Assembly (NCBI GenBank): GCA_949825065.1
Contig: OX463838.1
Location: 5,496,251-5,560,250, forward strand
DNA: 64,000 bases
Direction: 5' to 3'
Origin: Odontocerum albicorne
Lineage: Eukaryota; Arthropoda; Insecta; Trichoptera; Odontoceridae
Shown in pieces: positions 20,690 through 30,753 of the stretch. A model generated the notes under the pieces. It worked only from the letters and a program-made list of their open reading frames with translations, was not told where the DNA came from and made no database searches. Each line of letters starts with the position of its first letter. Position 1 is the stretch's first letter. The translations under genes and the position numbers were made by a program.

Positions 20690-21090
20690 TAAATGGCATA
20701 AAATACGTAGTCAATAAATGGCATAAAATACGCAGAGTACGGGAGTAAATGGTACAATGGTCACCAAAGAAAATTAGGCAATTAATGACATAATGAACTT
20801 TTGTCAAAATAAGGCAAAAAATTACATAATAGACACTTGGCATAATGAACACTAGGCAAAACATAACAATAAATGGCATAATGGACATCAATCAAGGTAA
20901 GATAGTCGATAACATAATGGACATGAGACAAAGTTAGGCAGTAAATGGTAAACAAGGCATTAATAAAAGTAAGAAATTTAATGTTAATGGAATCAAACAA
21001 ATTAAGGCAATAAATGGCAAAATGGAATCCAAATAAAGCAGTAAGTGACAACATGAACTTCAATAAAAATTAGGCATAAATGCAGAAAAT
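20690..21090. repeat. Degenerate ~36-40 bp minisatellite, right part
   Basis: Repeated variants of AAATGGCATAATGGACATCA with AAGTTAGGCA spacers continue the pattern of 19900-20135. Divergence among units is high and the period varies. Minus-strand frames here (20637-20891 and 20782-21063) are products of the repeat and not genes. Confidence 0.65.
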
Positions 21091-21317
21091 TAACAAACAA
21101 CGAATGATTCGGAATTCAAGAAAGAAAATTTAATTTTTAAATTTTTAATGAATATTTTTCGTTTTTTACTTTGTAAAATATTTAAATTATTCACCAGAAA
21201 AACTATTTTTAAAACAATGAAATTTATGGATTTTTTTTTAAGTAAAAATTAATTTTGGTAAACTCTTCCATTTTTTATTGCATTTGATATTAAATAGTCT
21301 TAAAATACATTGTTATT

Positions 21318-21475
21318 TGTTTTATCAAACACTGTTTATCCCTCTTTTTGTAACGGTATAATCCTACCGGTTTCAAGGCTTTCACATCATCATCAGGGGG
21401 TACAAACAAGTAGTGTTTGTGCTCTTTTGATGCCAATATTTAAACCTCTACAATATTAATGCTTTAACTATAAAT
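21318..21475 (-). repeat. Penelope-like terminal repeat, copy 1, with hammerhead-like core
   Basis: This block shares AACGGTATAA, ACCGGTTTCAAG, CTTTCAC and CATCATCAGG with 28790-28885 and, inverted, with 29222-29346. On the minus strand it reads CTGATGA, a short stem, GAAA, then CCGGTA-loop-TACCG and TTA. This arrangement resembles a hammerhead ribozyme and the pseudo-LTRs of Penelope-like retroelements. Both readings are inference. Confidence 0.4.
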
Positions 21476-21493
21476 AATACTTGAAATATATAT

Positions 21494-22021
21494 TTAACCC
21501 TTCTTTCCCTGTGAAGTGTAACTAGTACACATTGCTTCTAAAAACTTTAATATATCTATAAATATAATAAATACTGGGTTCATATTTGAGATACTCCTAC
21601 GCAATACATTTACGCATTGAATGAAAAAAAAATATATTAATAATTATAAGCACTTAACGCCACATCAGAGATAATTTGTGAAAATCGGAAATAAATTGAC
21701 CAATAGAATCAAACGTGGTTGATTATGGAAATAAGGGAACGCAATAAATAAAATCTCACTTTGCTCGCTTCTCTCGCTTCATTTGAGCCATTTGACGTGG
21801 TCACATCGCCCGTTTTGTGAACATCAGTCGATGTTTTTTTTTCATGTTTTCAGCAATTAAATTTCAGTTGTTATCACTTTTGACTTCAAATTTTATTAAT
21901 TTAAGTGATTGGCTATCAATATTTTTATTTTTCCGATTTTAAATCGCTCATTTTTACATGTGTTTTGAATACACAGCACCAAAATGAGCGGATTTTTTAA
22001 GCACAGGAAGAGAAAGGTTAA
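21494..22021 (+). mobile_element. TTAA-flanked piggyBac-like miniature element, copy G
   Basis: TTAA-CCCTTCTTTCCCTGTG at 21494 and GCACAGGAAGAGAAAGG-TTAA at 22018-22021 are both intact. The interior is shorter by about 70 bases than other copies because the GTGTGCCAGTGTGTGAC region is deleted. No coding frame. Confidence 0.85.
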
Positions 22022-22439
22022 AGTGAATTGATTTTCAATAACATACGAGATAAAATAAAACCGTTTTACAAAAATCAATTGTTATGATTTTTGAAATTTG
22101 TTTTCAAATAGTTTGAAATTTTGATTTTATATCAAATTAAAATGACTTGCAAATAAACAGCCTGTTGTTAGCATAATTATTTCACCAACTTTAACAAAAA
22201 CAAAATAAAACGTGTAGCAAAAAAAAAAAGCGATAAATCCGAAATTGATTTTAAATTCTACGTTAATTGCCCTTAATTGACAAAAGTTACTTAAGTTTAC
22301 CTTTGGTAAACAGAGCACTTAGTGTAATATACAAAAATCAAAATATATCGAAACCAAAAAAAGTAATAAAACAAAAAAATTTTCGTTTCCGTACGTCAAT
22401 TTGACGCCTGAAAGTGAAATTTGAACTAAGCAGAAGAAA
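22022..22439. other. Unassigned AT-rich sequence
   Basis: No recognisable feature in this interval. Confidence 0.4.
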
Positions 22440-22770
22440 GATAACTATTGCACTTGCTGTAGAGATCCGTCCACTAAGAGATAAATTGTGAAATGTGAAT
22501 GTATGAAAAAATATTTAATGAAGATTTTCAATAAGATAATAAAAAGAGCTTTAAGAGGGTTTGGACAAGTGTAAAGGATATATGATGAAAGAAAACTGAC
22601 TAAGCGAGTGTACAAATTAGAAGTGCAAGGTGAGCGGGGAAATGGTAGGCCAAGATAAACGGGGCTGGATTAATTGAACCAGACTTTGAAAGAAGGTAAA
22701 GTAAAAAGTATAAAGTTACGAGATGTATGAATGTGGAAGAAGCGAAAATTGTATGCTTGAATGGAAAAGT
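22440..22770 (+). pseudogene. Decayed LINE reverse transcriptase tail (relic 3)
   Basis: With stops, the plus strand reads ALRGFGQV, DERKLTKRVYKLEVQGERG, GNGRPR, and at the end LRDVxMWKKRK corresponding to LRRxCMNVEEAK. Same lineage as relics 1 and 2. Confidence 0.65.
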
Positions 22771-22898
22771 AAAAATATTTGTTATCTTTCCTGCAAGGAA
22801 GTCGGTGTAATGATATGTATGTGTGTAAATAATTAAAATAAATCACTCATTGAAAGCATTGTGTGAGTGCTTTAAACGAACAAAGTGCGTTGTTAATC

Positions 22899-23555
22899 TT
22901 AACCTTTCTGTGCTAAACAAAAACCCGCCCATTCCGGTGCTGTGTATTCAATACACATCAATATTCGTGTAAAAATGAGCGATTTATCGAAAAAATAAGA
23001 ATATTAATAGCCAATCGTTTAAATTAATTAAATTTGAAGTCAAAATGGATAATAATTAAAATTTAATTGCTGAAAATATGAAAAAAACATTGGCCGACGT
23101 TCACAAAACAAGCAAAGCGACCACCTCAAATGGATGCCCTAGAGCTACTGAGAGTTGAGACGGACTAACACTGTGTATGTTATACCTCGAAGGAAGAAAC
23201 ACAACTGTAAACTGAGATTCTATTTCTTGCGTTCCCATATACCGAAGTAGAGTGAGAATGAGACGTGAATAGCGTCGCTTCCTCACCCATAGCGGTTTTT
23301 TAGAATGAATATACTTACGTTACACACTGGTACACGTTTGATTGTATTGGGGAATTTGTTCCCGATTTTCACAAAATATCTGTAATGTGGCCGAAAAGTG
23401 CTAATTATTATTAATACTATTTTTTAATGAAATGCGTGAATGTATTTCAGAGGAATATCTAAAATCTGAAGCCAGTATTTATTATATTTATAGAAATATT
23501 AAAGTTTTTAGAAGCAATGTGTACTAGTTACACATTACAGGGAAGGAAGGGTTAA
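22899..23555 (-). mobile_element. TTAA-flanked piggyBac-like miniature element, copy H
   Basis: The left end is TTAA-CCTTTCTGTGC at 22899, the right end CATTACAGGGAAGGAAGGG-TTAA at 23552-23555. A ~40-base segment around 23160-23205 with GTTATACCTCGAAGGAAG is not seen in other copies. Both TTAA flanks are intact. Confidence 0.85.
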
Positions 23556-24176
23556 GAAATCAAAGCATCCAAATGGTACAAAATGGGATTAATTAAGTAC
23601 TGTTCAAAGGGTTGTGATTATTGGAATAAAATTGTTTAAATTAATACCTTAAAGCAAGGACAAATAAATCAATAAGACGCCACCAATACACCCTGACAGC
23701 TTTGAAAAACTGCCCATCCAATGAACGCTTTGACGTATTGAGCCTTCCGACTTAGTGGATAAAAACGATAGAATAGAGAAATAGGTAAAACATTTTGGTA
23801 AATTCCCAAAACAGTGACGACCATCGGAAAAGTTAAATAGACGTTAACCTTACATTTCAATCAAACATTATTTTTATCATTGACGTAAGTAACTTGAAGA
23901 ACTTTCTACTTAGCGTATCCACTGCTTTTTTCTTCTATTAGGGGATATATGTAACCACTCCCTTAATGGAAGACCGTCGTTGTATCTCTCGACAGCTTTT
24001 TACTGTTTATTTTTTTCCCATTACCGCTCGTCACTCGATTAAGTTACAGGCTTCAATCAGGGACGTTGCTTTCATATATATAATACGTGTACCGTACGCA
24101 AACTGCCAATCTGAAGGGCTTCCGTTATATAGTTAATACATTTTGTGTATTACTTAATCTAGTAAGCTTATAATCT
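23556..24176. other. Unassigned AT-rich sequence
   Basis: No recognisable feature. The minus frame 23669-23860 lacks any family motif. Confidence 0.4.
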
Positions 24177-24320
24177 TTAACCTTTCCTTTCCTGTGCTAA
24201 AAAAAATCAGCGCGTTACGGTGCTGTGTATTCAATACACATGTAAAAATGAGCTATTTAAAATCGGAAAAAATAAGAATATTCATAGCGAATCGCTTAAA
24301 TTAATTAAATTTGAAGTCTT
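24177..24320 (-). mobile_element. TTAA-flanked piggyBac-like miniature element, copy I (fragment)
   Basis: Only the first ~144 bases of a minus-oriented copy remain, from TTAA-CCTTTCCTTTCCTGTGC at 24177 through the palindrome TGTGTATTCAATACACA to TTAAATTTGAAG. It then breaks off. Confidence 0.75.
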
Positions 24321-24599
24321 AAGATAATGTCATATCTCAGTCACGCCCTTCAATATGTTGAAGCACGTCGTACGAATAAATGTGTCAAAAACATATTTTA
24401 CTTAAATATTCACTAAAAATACTCGGAAACCAATCAATCTTCATAAGTTTGCTGCACATTAGACCGTTGATTAGTTGAAATAAAATTTAACTTAAAAGCA
24501 ATTAATAAAAAAAAAAAAAACGTTTTATAGTTCATATATTTTGTGCGTTACTAAATCTAGTATGGTAAGCTTACAATCTTTAAAAAAGTAAAAACATCA

Positions 24600-25215
24600 T
24601 TAACCCTTCCTTTCCTGTGATGTGTAACTATTACACATTCCTTTTAAAAACTTTAATATCTCTATAAATATAATAAATACTGGGTTCTGATTTTCGGTAT
24701 TTCCCCATAATACATTTACGCATTGAATGAAAAAATAATATAAATGATAATTAGCACTTATCGGCCACATCAGATATATTTTATGAAAATCGAGGATAAA
24801 TTCACCAATACAATCAAACGTGTGCCAGTGTGTGACGTAGGTATATGCATTCTAAAAAAAAACACTATGAGTGAGGAAGCGATGCCATTCACGTATCACT
24901 CTCACTCTACTTCGGTATATGGGAACGCAAAAAATAGAATCTCAGTTCGCTCGCTTGTTTCGCTTCAGTAGCTCGCAGGCTTTAGTTTGAGGTGGTCGCT
25001 TTGCCCGTTTCGTGAACGTCGGCCGATGTTTTTTTTCATGTTTTCAGCATTTAAATTTCGATTATTATCACTTTTGATTTTAAATTTCAATAATTTAAGC
25101 GATTGGCTATGAATATTCGTATTTTTTCGATTTTAAATCGCTCATTTTTACATGTGTATTGAATACACAGCACCGTAACGCGTGGATTTTTTTACCACAG
25201 GAAGGGTAAGATTAA
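24600..25215 (+). mobile_element. TTAA-flanked piggyBac-like miniature element, copy J (both ends present)
   Basis: TTAA-CCCTTCCTTTCCTGTG at 24600-24619 and CACAGGAAGGGTAAGA-TTAA at 25196-25215 form a clear terminal inverted repeat. This is the best single copy for defining the family; the span is 616 bp including both TTAA. The palindrome near the right end is TGTGTATT-G-AATACACA with eight-base arms. The 75-codon frame at 24744 is not conserved in other copies. Confidence 0.88.
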
Positions 25216-25372
25216 ACAGGATAGGTCTGAATAAAAAAATATAGTCTAGATCACATTTTTTGGTCACTGTTGGTAATTGCACCCATAATTTCTAGATTAT
25301 GTATACAAGTGTTCTACCTAAAATACAAAATGCTTCTTCTTAAATTCTTCCATTCTGTCGTGTAGCTTATGA

Positions 25373-25760
25373 CTAAGCAGAGTGACTCCAATGATAGCCG
25401 GAGCAAGTCTCCGCGCCATACATGTATATTGTGAAGACGACAGACTTAGCTTGGTACATTTGCGTCGTGATGGTGGTATTTCGGTTCTTCATATTTTTCA
25501 GCTTGGACATCGCATTTTTGCCATTACAATTAATCTTTTCCCCTCTGTCTAGCATCCTCCATTATTGATAAAACCAGAACCTAAGTAAATAAAGTCAGTA
25601 ACCCCTTTTAGACCATGGTTCCCATTATTTGGTGACAGTTTGTTACTGCAGTCTAATATCATAAACTAAGTTTTGACCTTTTGATTTCCAGATCTAAGAA
25701 CTTACTCTCATGTATCACTTTTTTAAGGAGCGTGGCCATTTATTCTTCAGATGTGACAAT
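25373..25760 (-). pseudogene. LINE polyprotein fragment (thumb region), minus strand
   Basis: The minus strand reads GKNAMSKLKNMKNRNTTITT followed by QMYQAKSVVFTIYMYGAET, which matches the SILKSRDITLPTKV...VFPVxMYGCE block of BovB/RTE- or L1-like polyproteins. Together with 26330-26650 it is one LINE copy split by a miniature transposon. Confidence 0.55.
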
Positions 25761-25844
25761 TAACGTCGTATCACTTGCTTATCTCAACTTTGAGAGTTTT
25801 CTTCCACTGATAGCAATCTCAGTTTTCAAGTGCTCTCCTCTTTA

Positions 25845-26321
25845 GGTGGTGCAGAGGAAACGTATGTTTTTTGAATGGCTAGTATTTTGCATAGAGAGGA
25901 AACGCATGTTTTTCATTCAAGCCTAACATTGTTTATTTTCAAGATATTTTTTTGATTAAAACATGTAAATGAAGTAATAATATTGCACCTTTAAATTAAT
26001 TGTGAAAAATAATATCATGCAAGTGTTGCCCTTCTTCGCGGTTACATATCTGCAGCCTTTCTTGAAAGTTATGCATCACTCTCACGATAATTTCTTCTGG
26101 TATTCCTTCGATTTCTTGACGAATGGAAACTTTCAGTGGGCGAAGAAGAGCAACACTTGGCTTACATTATTTTTTACAATTAATTTAAAGGTGCAATATT
26201 ATTACTTCATTTACCTGTATTAATCAAAAAAATTATCTTGAAAAAATTAACAATGTTATGCTTAAATGAAAAACATGCGTTTCCTCTCTTTGCAAAAACA
26301 TGCGTTTTCTCTGCGCCACCC
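25845..26321 (-). mobile_element. Long-TIR deletion derivative of a Tc1/mariner-type transposon
   Basis: TA at 25843-25844 and 26322-26323 flank inverted arms of about 170-190 bp that agree closely: GGTGGTGCAGAGGAAACG on the left, GGGTGGCGCAGAGAAAACG on the right read inward, and further in AAATGAAGTAATAATATTGC on both. The left arm carries a 17-base insertion. The ~130-bp centre encodes the last part of a transposase on the minus strand. It therefore derives from a larger autonomous element by internal deletion. It sits inside the LINE relic described on both sides. Confidence 0.85.
25996..26139 (-). pseudogene. C-terminal remnant of a Tc1/mariner-type transposase
   Basis: On the minus strand an uninterrupted frame reads QEIEGIPEEIIVRVMHNFQE, then RLQICNREEGQHLHDIIFHN, then TAA (complement of 25996-25998). 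The IPxExxxRVMxNFxxR...GxHLxDIIF pattern is the usual C-terminus of DUF4817-type insect transposases. All catalytic residues are missing. Confidence 0.75.
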
Positions 26322-26329
26322 TATATATT

Positions 26330-26650
26330 CTTCATAAAGGTTCAACAAATCGGAAGAGAAGATGCACCCTTGCCGAACACTCTTTTGCACATTAAACTGT
26401 TTAGACTTGAAATGGTTAACTTTGACTGTCGCATAACTATTTTAGTACAGTGATCTAATGAGGTTCACAAGGTTTGCTGGCACTCCTATCTCTAGAAGTA
26501 CTGCCAGTTTCTTTCATTTTACACAAGCAAATGTTTTTTTTTATAATCTGTGTTGCATAAAACTACTGGCATCTGAAATCCATTGCATTTTTCAACTGTT
26601 CAATCTTCTTAAATGGTGAACCATTCATTTGAAAAAATGTGTTAAATTTG
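26330..26650 (-). pseudogene. LINE reverse transcriptase palm fragment, minus strand
   Basis: With shifts and one stop, the minus strand reads LLEIGVPANLVNLIRSLY, NSYATVKVNHFKSKQFNVQK and SVRQGCIFSSDLLNLYE. This is palm motif B (VRQGCILSPxLFNLY) of an RTE- or L1-like reverse transcriptase. It belongs to the same copy as 25373-25760. Confidence 0.6.
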
Positions 26651-27400
26651 AACATTAAAATTGACTTGTGACTATATGATACATATTATATATAAAAAAA
26701 TCCCGATAAATTGGATGTATGTTAAGTATGCAAAACATACCACAAATATTTTTTACATTTACTCATACGAAGATAATAAGGGCGCTTTTCTGTTTGCTTG
26801 TATGGAACATTTTTTCTGAATTTAAATATGGAATGCATTATTAGATGACTGGGTGTTTTTTAAAAATGAGATGAGGTATATTTATTGGATATTTAAATAA
26901 ACTTGAAAAATGTTTTGATGTTTCAATTTCTTTTTAAAAAAAACATCCAGCAATTTGTAGTGCAATTTGGTTAGCAAGAAAGTTAAATAAAACGTAATGA
27001 TACACGTATTTTTTTATTTATTACACATGACAAAAAATGTACTCGTACATAATTGGCAAAAAAAAACTGGTAATTTAATTTGGACACACAATTTTAATAG
27101 ATCTGGGTTTGTTGCCTTTCATTTGTCGTGTCCCCAGTAAACTAGGCTTTTGCCTGTATCTCACTGAGGATATTTAGCATGAAAAAATAAATCGATACTT
27201 CTTTCCAATTTTCGATTACACACAAACAAAAACCACGTTGCACGTTCTCATCAACCTGACAAACAGTGACACTCAACTACAACTGGAAACATCATGCGAA
27301 ATCAAACTCCTCACACACATCATCACTCCAGAAAGACCAAATTGTTCATCCCATAATATATAAATAATATAATACATATCGCATAATATAAAAGGGTGTA
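26651..27400. other. Unassigned AT-rich sequence
   Basis: No recognisable feature before the TA at 27399-27400. Confidence 0.4.
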
Positions 27401-27564
27401 GTACCCGGTGTTAAGTAATACGTCGAGTTTAAGAAAGAGATTGTCGCTTTGTAGAGCGTCGTCTACATCGCACGATGCGCTAACAGTCCGTGCGACAGAG
27501 ACGACGTTCTACAAAGCGACAGTATCTTTCTTAAGCCCGATGTGTATTTCTTACCACCGGGTAC
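27401..27564. mobile_element. 164-bp hairpin miniature element flanked by TA
   Basis: Almost the whole element is two inverted arms: GTACCCGGTGTTAAGTAATA...AAGAAAGAGATTGTCGCTTT on the left, and the right arm read inward GTACCCGGTGGTAAGAAATA...AAGAAAGATACTGTCGCTTT. The arms continue to GTCGCACG-like text near a ~14-base loop. TA lies on both sides (27399-27400 and 27565-27566), as for Tc1/mariner-type miniature elements, though no transposase relation can be shown. A partial copy lies at 3295-3324. Confidence 0.8.
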
Positions 27565-27566
27565 TA

Positions 27567-28369
27567 TAAGTACTTTACAAACATACCAATACGGCATCTT
27601 CCTATCATGGTAGGAACACCTACTTATTTATATAAGTGATCCGATTTATCGTTTTTTTTATTGAATATAAATTGCGTTATATTTAAAAAATATATATGAA
27701 ATCTCACATTAATAACTTGATTCCAATGATAAGTAGAAATCTCAACATTTTACGTTAAAATATGTGTTTATGTTACTTTATGGCAATTATAGCTATTTTA
27801 TATGAAAATAAATCACTTATTTGATTTATAGCAAATTTAATTACTATATGCGGTATTTCGGTTTTTGAACGAAGGCGCAACTAATCGTAGTGATGGACCT
27901 GACTTCGATATATTGCCGTGGAAATATGTCACATGAGGGGGTGTCCAACTCCCCATTCGCTTAACTAACCAACCCCACCCCAGTTCACCTAACAAAGCAT
28001 TTTATTTTTATATCGCCCACTGAGTTATTTATTATAACAAAAAATGTTATGTCCAGTATTGAACGTTGAAAAATACATAAAAATATTAGAATATATATTA
28101 TTTACGTTTTCACTTTTGTGTTAATTAATAAGAAGTATAAATATTTATTCTACTCGTATATTGGAAAAAATGATTTAATTTTTTTTATGAAAAAATCAAA
28201 TGATTTAAGTAAACATGACACGGTTTACAGACTGGAGCATTTCAAAAGAAGCAAAAATGGCTGATCATTATGGAATATTGGTATTAACATAACAATATGC
28301 CAGAAAAATTGGACGTGATATAAAGTGACGAAAATAAGTACCTGCGCAGAATTTGTGGAAAAACAATGT
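27567..28369. other. Unassigned AT-rich sequence
   Basis: Contains a slightly GC-richer patch around 27860-28000 (GACCTGACTTCGATATATTG) without recognisable function. Confidence 0.4.
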
Positions 28370-28720
28370 ATGCTAACATCAAGAATGAAGGCATTAGGAA
28401 ACAATATGGATAAGAAGATGATGAAACGTTTGAGCTAATAAAGAAAGAGGTATTGAGATAGTTTGGTAACGTATGATATAATGAATAAAACGTGAAAATT
28501 TTTCAATAAATATTCAAGTTTAGAAAGTTTAAAAAGTTTGTAAAAACCTAGAAAATCGATATTCAACCAAATAAATCAATTTCTTAAAGAGAGATCGTGA
28601 AAAGTTTTTCGAATAGAAGAGTATGCATGACAACGTGTATGGACGTGCCAGAAACGAAAGATGTGTGACAAGGGAGAAATCTGTTCTCTCTGCTTACTCC
28701 AAAAGAGGCATCTAATGAGG
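28370..28720 (+). pseudogene. Decayed LINE reverse transcriptase tail (relic 4)
   Basis: The plus strand retains YANIKNEGIRKQYG, then EVLRxFGNV, and near 28620-28665 MHDNVYGRARNERCV, collinear with the other relics but badly broken. Confidence 0.5.
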
Positions 28721-28789
28721 TTATGGTAAATGAAACATGGTCTCTTAACATGAAATGGGATTTACCAAATCAGATATAATAATTGTAAT

Positions 28790-29346
28790 TTGTTTTATCA
28801 AATACTGTTTATTCCACTTTTTGTAACGGTATAACCCTACCGGTTTCAAGACTTTCACCTCATCATAAGGGAAGCACAAACTTGTCTGAGTTATGTTTGA
28901 ACTGGTACCGAGATACACGCTTCTAACGGTAAACATTCAGGTTGGGGACTGGGGGTTCAGGGAGTCATGGGACAACCTCGGCGAGCAGCGGAGAGATTCT
29001 TGGGATATATGTGTTTGCCAGATATTCACCTCGATGCACTGACTTAGAAATTTCTAGACTTTAATCTGTCCAATTTATTTTCGTTGCTACTGATATGTAT
29101 GAATTTGGCATCATCGATGGAAAATGTATGGTTTTCACGGTGACAATGATAAGCCATTTCAGAATAAATTAGAGGATTTGTTAAGGTGGATTTGTGTTCA
29201 CTAATTTCATTTCATTTCCCCTCATCATCAGGGCAGCACAAACAAGACTTGTTTGTGCTCCCTTGATGCTGAGGTGAAAGCCTTGAAACTGGTAAGGTTA
29301 TACCGTTACAAAAAGTGGTATGAAGAGTGTTTGATAAAACAAATAA
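28790..29346. repeat. Penelope-like terminal repeats in inverted orientation (copies 2 and 3)
   Basis: 28790-28885 and the inverse of 29222-29346 are copies of the 21318-21475 repeat. Both contain TAACGGTATAACC, AAGRCTTTCACCTCA and KTTTTATCAAA-type ends. The 330 bases between them have no recognisable coding motif. The pair could be a short element with inverted pseudo-LTRs or two independent insertions. Confidence 0.5.
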
Positions 29347-29876
29347 CTATATCTTTAAACCTCTACAATGTTAATGCCTAACTATAAATAATTTATAAAA
29401 TCAGATATAATCATTTAATATTTTAGAACACTTTTGCACAGATTGAAATAAATATAAGAGTGGTCTAAGATATACATTTACATAATTTCCTTTTCCAATG
29501 ATTTCAGAATTTAAAAAAATGTTATAAATTATTTAAAACTGGATTTTTATAACTTTACAATATGCCTCACGGCTGAACATGGAGCAATATTTAAAATCAA
29601 CCTTTTTAATTAAGAGTGCAGATAACGTTACAATTTTTAAAATGATTGTAATATGAAAAAATGTATTTAATGGTAATTTTATCATTAAATAATAATCATC
29701 ATTTGTTTTACAGCCCCTGGTAGATATTAGCTTTCTACATGAAAATATCCACCACTACTTTATAATTCACACCATACTTCTCCAGCTAAGTTCTCGGCAT
29801 TATTTGCATTCTTTGTAACATATTCCATTCGTCTGTCTTTGCACTCTTTAAACTATCATTATTTTATATCATATGG
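29347..29876. other. Unassigned AT-rich sequence up to the LTR element
   Basis: The first ~50 bases, up to TTAATGCCTAACTATAAATA, match the flank of 21443-21480, so the Penelope-like repeat extends a little further. The rest is not recognised. Confidence 0.4.
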
Positions 29877-30731
29877 TGTTAGGACTATATTTGTTAAATT
29901 GCATACTTCACGTCCTCGAAGTTGTTAATTCGCGACATATCATAATTTATGAAACTTGTGGTGTCGAGACCATGTGTTTGCCTTGAAAACAGGAAGATTA
30001 AAATATTATGAAATACTTGAATATTTTAAAATACTAAAGACAATAAAATAAGGGTAGCTACCCTTGCAGTCAGGTACATTTTTATTCAATGACAACTTTG
30101 TCACGTACGATCTTGGTCGAGGTTGGCATCACTGTCGCTTCGCATTTCCTCGCCAGGGGGAACCTGGCGTTCGCAAGCTCCTCCCTATTCCGTGCAGATC
30201 GTGGTGAGATTCAGACGTAAGTCCGACACTGCTCTTCCTCATATATCACAGAACTCCAGAACGCCATCTTGATTACGGGTGAATATTATTCCTCCTATTT
30301 TTAATGTGAATTTCGTCCGCACATTTTAACCATCGCTCAACTTTAATTCTAAATTGTTATTGGAATCTCCCTTGCTAAATACAACACATTTTTATTTCCT
30401 TGCCAATTTTAAACTTTTTTCTTGACATTCGTCAAGTTTTTTTATATATTTTTTTCTTTTTTCTTTTTTTTTACAATATAATAAACTGCTTCATTACAAA
30501 TTGTTCTTGTTTAATTGTGTCGCCTGTCCCTGCGAGAGTTAAAAGAGACTTATTCAGAGTTAAGAGAACCCAACATACCCCAGAGACCTAAAGAGTACTT
30601 GTCTCGTTAAGAAGCCGACTGACCTGTCCGGGCCTGTCACCTTGGTAAGATTGATATTTGGAGAATTGATTTATGTAATCAATTGTGTACATATAATTGT
30701 TGTTTCTTAAATTTAGCAAAAAGGCGTGACA
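29877..30731 (+). repeat. 5' LTR
   Basis: It begins TGTTAGGACTATA and ends GGCGTGACA, so the borders have the usual TGT...ACA form. AATAAA occurs at 30042-30047 and at 30480-30485 and may serve as polyadenylation signal; the transcription start is not visible. Compared by eye with 38600-39454, I find two substitutions (G/A near 29922 and A/G near 30541) and no indel. The frame of 63 codons at 30400-30591 is part of the LTR and probably not translated. Confidence 0.93.
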
Positions 30732-30735
30732 TAAT

Positions 30736-30753
30736 TGGCTCCCGAACGCGGGG
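30736..30753 (+). promoter_or_regulatory. Candidate primer-binding site
   Basis: TGGCTCCCGAACGCGGGG starts four bases after the 5' LTR. TGG is the complement of the tRNA CCA end, and the CCCGAACG core is seen in lysine-tRNA-type sites of retroelements. I cannot name the tRNA with certainty. Confidence 0.6.
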
